From Xanthobacteraceae bacterium (GTDB lineage Bacteria; Pseudomonadota; Alphaproteobacteria; Rhizobiales; Xanthobacteraceae): a DNA stretch of 10,306 nt. Position numbers and translations under genes: made by a program. The notes beneath the pieces were generated by a model. That model worked only from the letters and a program-made list of their open reading frames with translations, did not search any database and was not told where the DNA came from. The stretch's first letter is position 1. Each line of letters begins with the position of its first letter. This document shows positions 6,440-10,306 of the stretch, one piece after another. The stretch covers positions 1 to 10,306 of the forward strand of contig JASHSY010000123.1 in NCBI GenBank assembly GCA_030040825.1. Direction: 5' to 3'.

Positions 6440-8578
6440 GTGTATCTGGAAACTGACAAGCCGGCTGCAGCCGAGTCTGGCCTCGCGGCGTTGGTGCTAC
6501 TGCTGCGCTTTCACGGCATTGGCGTTGATCCCGGACAAATTCGCCACCGTTTGGGCGACGCCGTCGGCGTGACCGAAATTCTCCGCTGCGCCAAGGAGCT
6601 TGGGTTGAAGGCGCGGTGCTATCATTCGAACTGGCAACGGCTCCGCGAAACCCCATTACCTGGCATTGCGGTGCTGCGCGATGGCAGCTTCCTCCTCCTC
6701 GGCAAGGCTGGGGCCGAGCAGGTTCTCGTACAAAATCCACTGTCCACGCGACCGATCATGATGGCGCGGGCTGAGTTGGAGACCGTCTGGGACGGCCGGC
6801 TGATATTGATGGCAGCCCGGGCGGGGCTGGTCGAACTTTCGCGCCGCTTTGGCATCAGCTGGTTTCTGGGCGCCATCCATAAGTACCGCTACCTCCTTGG
6901 TGAAGTCCTCGTCGCCTCGTTTTTTCTCCAGCTGTTTGCACTGGTCTCGCCGCTATTCTTTCAGGTGGTTATCGACAAGGTCCTGGTCAGCCGCACCTTG
7001 AGCACCCTCGACGTGCTCGTCATCGGCCTGGTGATCATTTCGGCCTTCGAGACCGTGCTTGGCATCCTGCGCACGTATCTTTTTTCGCACACCACCAACC
7101 GCATCGACGTCGAACTCGGCGCCCGTCTGTTTCGACATCTTCTGGCATTGCCGATTTCATATTTCCAGAGCCGCCGGGTCGGTGACTCGGTGGCGCGCGT
7201 GCGCGAACTAGAAAACATTCGAAACTTCCTCACCAGCTCATCGTTGACGCTGGTGATCGATTTGTTCTTTACCTCGGTTTTTGTCGCGGTGATGTTTATC
7301 TATTCGCCGTTGCTCTCGGCTATCGTGCTTGCGGCGTTCCCATTTTATATCGGCATCTCAATGGCGGCGACGCCGCTGTTCCGGCAGCGCCTGGATGAAA
7401 AGTTTGCCCGCGGTGCCGAGAATCAAGCTTTTCTGGTTGAGAGCGTTACTGGCGTCGAGACGCTCAAGTCGATGGCGGTCGAACCGCAAATGCAGCGCCG
7501 CTGGGAGGAACAGCTCGCCGGCTATGTTACTGCGAGTTTTCGCGTCATCACCCTCAGCAATACATCCAGCCAGGTCGTGCAGCTGATCAGCAAGTTGGTC
7601 ACCGCCGCGACATTATATTTCGGCGCCAGGATGGTGATCGACGGGACGCTGACTATCGGCGAATTGGTTGCCTTCAACATGTTGGCTGGACGGGTCAGCG
7701 CACCGGTGCTTCGGCTGGCGCAGATGTGGCAGGATTTCCACCAGACCCGACTCTCGGTCGCACGGCTGGGCGACATTCTCAACACGCCGGCGGAGCCGAC
7801 CTTTAGTCCCGGCCGTAGCGCATTACCCGCGATCCGTGGCGATGTCGTGTTTGAGCATGTCAGCTTTCGTTATCGCGTCGATGGCCCTGAGATCTTGCAT
7901 GACATCAGTTTCAAGGTTCCGGCTGGCCAGGTTGTTGGGATCGTTGGCTCCTCCGGATCGGGAAAGAGTACATTGGCTAAGCTCGTTCAACGGCTTTATG
8001 TGCCGGAAAGCGGTCGTGTGCTCGTCGACGGGGCCGACCTGGCCCTGGTGGATAGCACCTGGCTGCGTCGGCAACTCGGCGTCGTACTGCAAGAGAATAT
8101 TCTGTTCAATCGATCCATCCGTGACAACATCGCGCTCGCCGAGCCTGGCATGCCGATCGAGCGGATCATCGCCGTCTCCACGCTCGCTGGTGCTCACGAC
8201 TTCATCCTTGAGCTACCTGAGGGATACGACACCATCGTCGGCGAACGCGGCTGCAGTCTGTCGGGCGGCCAGCGCCAGCGTCTCGCCATCGCCCGCGCAC
8301 TTCTGTGCGAACCCCGCATCCTCATTTTCGACGAAGCGACCAGTGCACTCGACTATGAAAGCGAACGGATCATCCAGCAAAATATGGCGCAAATCGCCCG
8401 GGGGCGCACCGTATTCATCATCGCCCACCGCCTTTCGACAGTGCGCTTCGCGGACCGTATTATCGCGCTCGATCATGGCCGGCTGATTGAAGACGGCACG
8501 CACGATGAATTGGTGCGGGCAGGCGGGCGCTACGCGACCCTCTATCGACTGCAGAATGGCGTCCATGAAGCCAGCTGA
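6440..8578 (+). CDS. Type I secretion ABC transporter, HlyB-like, with degenerate C39-like domain
   Basis: A 712-residue fusion of permease and ATPase that would drive one-step export of the substrate across both membranes together with the fusion protein and a TolC-like pore. Residues about 1-130 are a C39-peptidase-like domain in which the catalytic Cys position is Ser13 (AESGLAAL), the His position is Ser83 (DGSFLLLG) and the Asp position is Asn99 (VQNP). It should therefore bind substrate rather than cleave it, as in HlyB. Membrane helices lie at about 151-175, 190-213, 268-312 and 385-410. The nucleotide-binding domain shows Walker A GSSGSGKST (503-511), Q-loop Gln551, signature LSGGQ (607-611), Walker B ILIFDE (Asp631, Glu632) and H-loop His663. 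GTG start at 6440 follows AGGGG by seven bases; the frame is closed upstream by TGA at 6380. Length is normal for the family. Confidence 0.93.
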   Translation: MYLETDKPAAAESGLAALVLLLRFHGIGVDPGQIRHRLGDAVGVTEILRCAKELGLKARCYHSNWQRLRETPLPGIAVLRDGSFLLLGKAGAEQVLVQNPLSTRPIMMARAELETVWDGRLILMAARAGLVELSRRFGISWFLGAIHKYRYLLGEVLVASFFLQLFALVSPLFFQVVIDKVLVSRTLSTLDVLVIGLVIISAFETVLGILRTYLFSHTTNRIDVELGARLFRHLLALPISYFQSRRVGDSVARVRELENIRNFLTSSSLTLVIDLFFTSVFVAVMFIYSPLLSAIVLAAFPFYIGISMAATPLFRQRLDEKFARGAENQAFLVESVTGVETLKSMAVEPQMQRRWEEQLAGYVTASFRVITLSNTSSQVVQLISKLVTAATLYFGARMVIDGTLTIGELVAFNMLAGRVSAPVLRLAQMWQDFHQTRLSVARLGDILNTPAEPTFSPGRSALPAIRGDVVFEHVSFRYRVDGPEILHDISFKVPAGQVVGIVGSSGSGKSTLAKLVQRLYVPESGRVLVDGADLALVDSTWLRRQLGVVLQENILFNRSIRDNIALAEPGMPIERIIAVSTLAGAHDFILELPEGYDTIVGERGCSLSGGQRQRLAIARALLCEPRILIFDEATSALDYESERIIQQNMAQIARGRTVFIIAHRLSTVRFADRIIALDHGRLIEDGTHDELVRAGGRYATLYRLQNGVHEAS

Positions 8579-8580
8579 GG
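8577..8580 (+). promoter_or_regulatory. Ribosome binding site GAGG overlapping the exporter stop codon, fixing the hlyD start at 8586
   Basis: GAGG overlaps the TGA of the exporter gene and ends five bases before ATG 8586. In-frame ATGs at 8556 and 8565 would overlap the exporter gene but have no ribosome binding site. The arrangement suggests translational coupling. Confidence 0.55.
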
Positions 8581-8585
8581 CCGCA

Positions 8586-10007
8586 ATGACGGTTGCCAAG
8601 AATGTCCTCCCGCTGACAAGGCAGCGTGGCGCGACGGATGAGCTCGCTTTCCTACCCGCTGCGTTGGAGATCGTGGCGACGCCACCATCGCCCACAGGTC
8701 GCGCTATCGCTGCAAGTGTTGCGGCCCTGTTCTGCCTGGCTCTGGTTTGGGCTGGCTTCGGCAAGGTCGATATTGTCGCGTCCGCCTCCGGCAAAGTCGT
8801 CCCGAGCGGCCGCGTCAAGCTTGTTCAGCCCTTCGAAACCGGAGTCGTGCGCGCCATCGACGTCCGCGACGGCCAAAGCGTTAAGGCCGGCGATCCGCTG
8901 ATTGAACTCGATCCGACCATGAGTGCCGCGGAACAGGAACATATCCGAAGCGATTTGATTGCGGCCCAGCTCGACGTGGCGCGGTTGCGTGCGGCGCTGA
9001 GCGATGGTGACGATCCGCAACACGCGTTTGACCCTCCGGCAGACGCCAGCCCGGAGCTGGTCGACATGCAGCGGAAGTTCCTAGCCAAGCAAACCGAAGA
9101 GTATCGGGCCAAGCTGGCCGCGCTTGAACGCCAGCGGGCGCAGAAGGAGGCTGAATGCGGAACGGTAGCGGCCACCATCGGCAAGCTTGCGGCGTCGCAG
9201 CCGCTCATAGCGCAGCGTGTCGAAATTCTGAAAACCCTCGCTGACAAGGGGTTGGGGTCAAAGCTTACCTATCTCGACGCTCAGCAAGCGTTGGTCGACA
9301 ACCAGCAAGAACTCGCGGTCCAGAAAAGCCGACTAGAAGAGGCAAAAGCGGCGCTGGCGGCGATCACGGAAACTCGCGTCCAGCAAGCGGCTGAATTCCG
9401 CCGCACGCTGTTCGGCGAGCTTGCTGAAGCTGAGCGCAAGGCCGCCGGTCTCAGTGGTGATCTCGTAAAGGCCGAGCAGCGGACTAAACTGCAGCTGCTG
9501 ACGGCTCCAGTCGACGGTAATGTTCAGGAGCTCGCGGTCCACACCGTGGGCGGCGTGGTGACCCCCGCCCAGCAATTGGCGGTCGTCGTCCCTTCAGGCG
9601 CGTCGCTCGAAATCGAGGCCATGGTACCAAATCGTGACATTGGTTTCGTTCACCCTGGTCAAGAGGCGCAAATCAAAGTCGAAACCTTTAACTTCACCCG
9701 TTATGGTCTATTGTACGGTCGAGTGATGAGCGTATCTCACGACACGATCACGCATGACAACGCCCAGGATAAAATGAAGGGCAGGGCGGGTAGCGCCGAA
9801 GTCGCGAGCGACGCTAATAGTCAAAATTTAAGCTACGTTGCGCGCGTGTCGCTTGATCGCAAGCAAATCCCGGTGGATGGCGCTGTCGCCACCCTATCAC
9901 CCGGCATGGCGGTTACTGTCGAAATCAAGACCGGCGCACGCAGCATCCTGAGCTATTTGCTTTCGCCGCTAACGGAATATCGACACGACGCCTTACGGGA
10001 GCGATAG
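8586..10007 (+). CDS. Type I secretion membrane fusion protein, HlyD family
   Basis: A 473-residue periplasmic adaptor that would join the HlyB-like exporter to an outer-membrane TolC-type channel. It has a short cytoplasmic N-terminus, one membrane helix (about 38-57, IAASVAALFCLALVWAGF), the first half of a lipoyl domain (about 75-110, with GVVRAIDVRDGQSVKAGDPL), a long alpha-helical coiled coil (about 115-300, rich in Ala, Glu, Gln and Lys), the second lipoyl half (303-336, LLTAPVDGNVQELAV), a beta-barrel domain (about 338-450) and the HlyD C-terminal signature GMAVTVEIKTGARS followed by LLSPL and LRER. Length fits the family. It starts seven bases after the exporter stop, so the two genes form an operon. 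No outer-membrane component follows; the next gene is convergent. Confidence 0.92.
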   Translation: MTVAKNVLPLTRQRGATDELAFLPAALEIVATPPSPTGRAIAASVAALFCLALVWAGFGKVDIVASASGKVVPSGRVKLVQPFETGVVRAIDVRDGQSVKAGDPLIELDPTMSAAEQEHIRSDLIAAQLDVARLRAALSDGDDPQHAFDPPADASPELVDMQRKFLAKQTEEYRAKLAALERQRAQKEAECGTVAATIGKLAASQPLIAQRVEILKTLADKGLGSKLTYLDAQQALVDNQQELAVQKSRLEEAKAALAAITETRVQQAAEFRRTLFGELAEAERKAAGLSGDLVKAEQRTKLQLLTAPVDGNVQELAVHTVGGVVTPAQQLAVVVPSGASLEIEAMVPNRDIGFVHPGQEAQIKVETFNFTRYGLLYGRVMSVSHDTITHDNAQDKMKGRAGSAEVASDANSQNLSYVARVSLDRKQIPVDGAVATLSPGMAVTVEIKTGARSILSYLLSPLTEYRHDALRER

Positions 10008-10306
10008 ACGTTACGTTGGGAGGGTGAAACGGCAGCGCGGAATCCCGGCCAAGAAGCGCTCCACCGTAGAGAACTACTCGGACCTGGTTCATTTAGGCCG
10101 GGTATCTTCCGCGCCGTGTGATGTTTGATCAACGCTACAACAAAGAACTGCGGATATTTCGGCACCAAAAAGAAATATCGTCGGTAAAGCCGCTTTGGCT
10201 CCATGGCTAGCCGAAATAACCATTCCAGACCTGAGCGTTGAATCGACGGCGGCGCCTCAATGGCTGTGCCCGAAAGCAAAATCAAATGCCGTGCCAACGC
10301 CGATCC
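9953..10306 (-). pseudogene. WecG/TagA/CpsF-family (GT26) glycosyltransferase, 3' end, frameshifted, partial
   Basis: Family members transfer a sugar onto an undecaprenyl-linked intermediate at the inner face of the membrane in surface polysaccharide synthesis. From the right edge, the minus-strand frame starting at 10304 reads IGVGTAFDFAFG, matching the conserved GVGxAFDF motif, then stops at TGA soon after. The adjacent frame carries the typical C-terminal block: GTAIEAPPSIQRSGLEWLFR followed by LAMEPKRLYRRYF and a hydrophobic tail. Removing one T from the TTT run at 10273-10275 joins them as FDFASGTAIEAPP. The frame then runs another 50 or so unremarkable residues and overlaps the last 55 bases of hlyD, so the normal stop may also have been lost. 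Either a decayed gene or a sequencing error in a short homopolymer. Most of the gene is off the window. Confidence 0.72.
10008..10130. other. Convergent junction between hlyD and the glycosyltransferase gene
   Basis: The end of hlyD meets the 3' side of the opposing glycosyltransferase gene here. No intrinsic terminator with a T-run is visible on either strand; only the small stem GTAG/CTAC around AGAA (near 10067-10078) was noted. The opposing frame stays open through this stretch. Confidence 0.35.

Noticed and set aside
8487..8585. Upstream extension of the fusion protein overlapping the exporter by about 90 bases
   Set aside because: The extra residues do not resemble HlyD N-termini, and no ribosome binding site precedes those starts, while ATG 8586 has GAGG at good spacing.
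8213..8818. 201-codon minus-strand frame across the exporter/fusion-protein junction
   Set aside because: Antisense to two clearly coding genes with diagnostic motifs; no family similarity.
1..10306. CRISPR arrays, tRNA or rRNA genes
   Set aside because: No regularly spaced short repeats, cloverleaf or rRNA-like sequence was seen.

Overview
The window looks like an accessory region from a high-GC alphaproteobacterium. A rhizobial or Bradyrhizobium-like relative is the best guess, with Acetobacteraceae as an alternative. This rests on the style of the insertion sequences (an IS407-type IS3 element and an IS701 element), the beta-strand-repeat adhesin modules at the end of the large gene, and the HlyB/HlyD pair. 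No rRNA, tRNA or housekeeping gene is present to fix the taxon.

Left part (1 to about 1500) is a nested insertion-sequence scar on the minus strand. An IS3-family (IS407-group) element runs off the left edge and ends near 518. It lies inside the 3' part of an IS701-family transposase gene, which has lost its C-terminus and third catalytic residue. The orfB of the IS3 element carries an apparent one-base insertion near its start. From about 1504 to 1858 lies an AT-rich non-coding leader.

Centre and right (1859-10007, plus strand) form a type I secretion cluster. First comes a 1339-residue secreted protein with two Ig-like domains, a clan GH-A-like glycoside hydrolase core, three more Ig-like domains, a beta-strand repeat region and two copies of a C-terminal module of about 105 residues. 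It has no Sec signal peptide and no RTX nonapeptides. After a 561-base gap come an HlyB-type ABC exporter with an inactive C39-like domain and, 7 bases after its stop codon, an HlyD-type membrane fusion protein. The layout suggests that the exporter (with a TolC-like outer-membrane protein encoded elsewhere) secretes the glycoside hydrolase/adhesin, perhaps to act on the cell's own exopolysaccharide or a plant or microbial glycan.

The gap before the exporter holds what looks like a collapsed copy of the substrate gene: a diverged copy of its upstream leader, a ribosome binding site and GTG start, about a dozen codons, then a near-perfect 21-base copy of the substrate gene's 3' end. This is the most unusual structure in the window.

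At the right edge, on the minus strand and convergent with hlyD, is the 3' end of a WecG/TagA/CpsF (GT26) glycosyltransferase gene, broken by an apparent single-base insertion. It links the region to surface polysaccharide synthesis.
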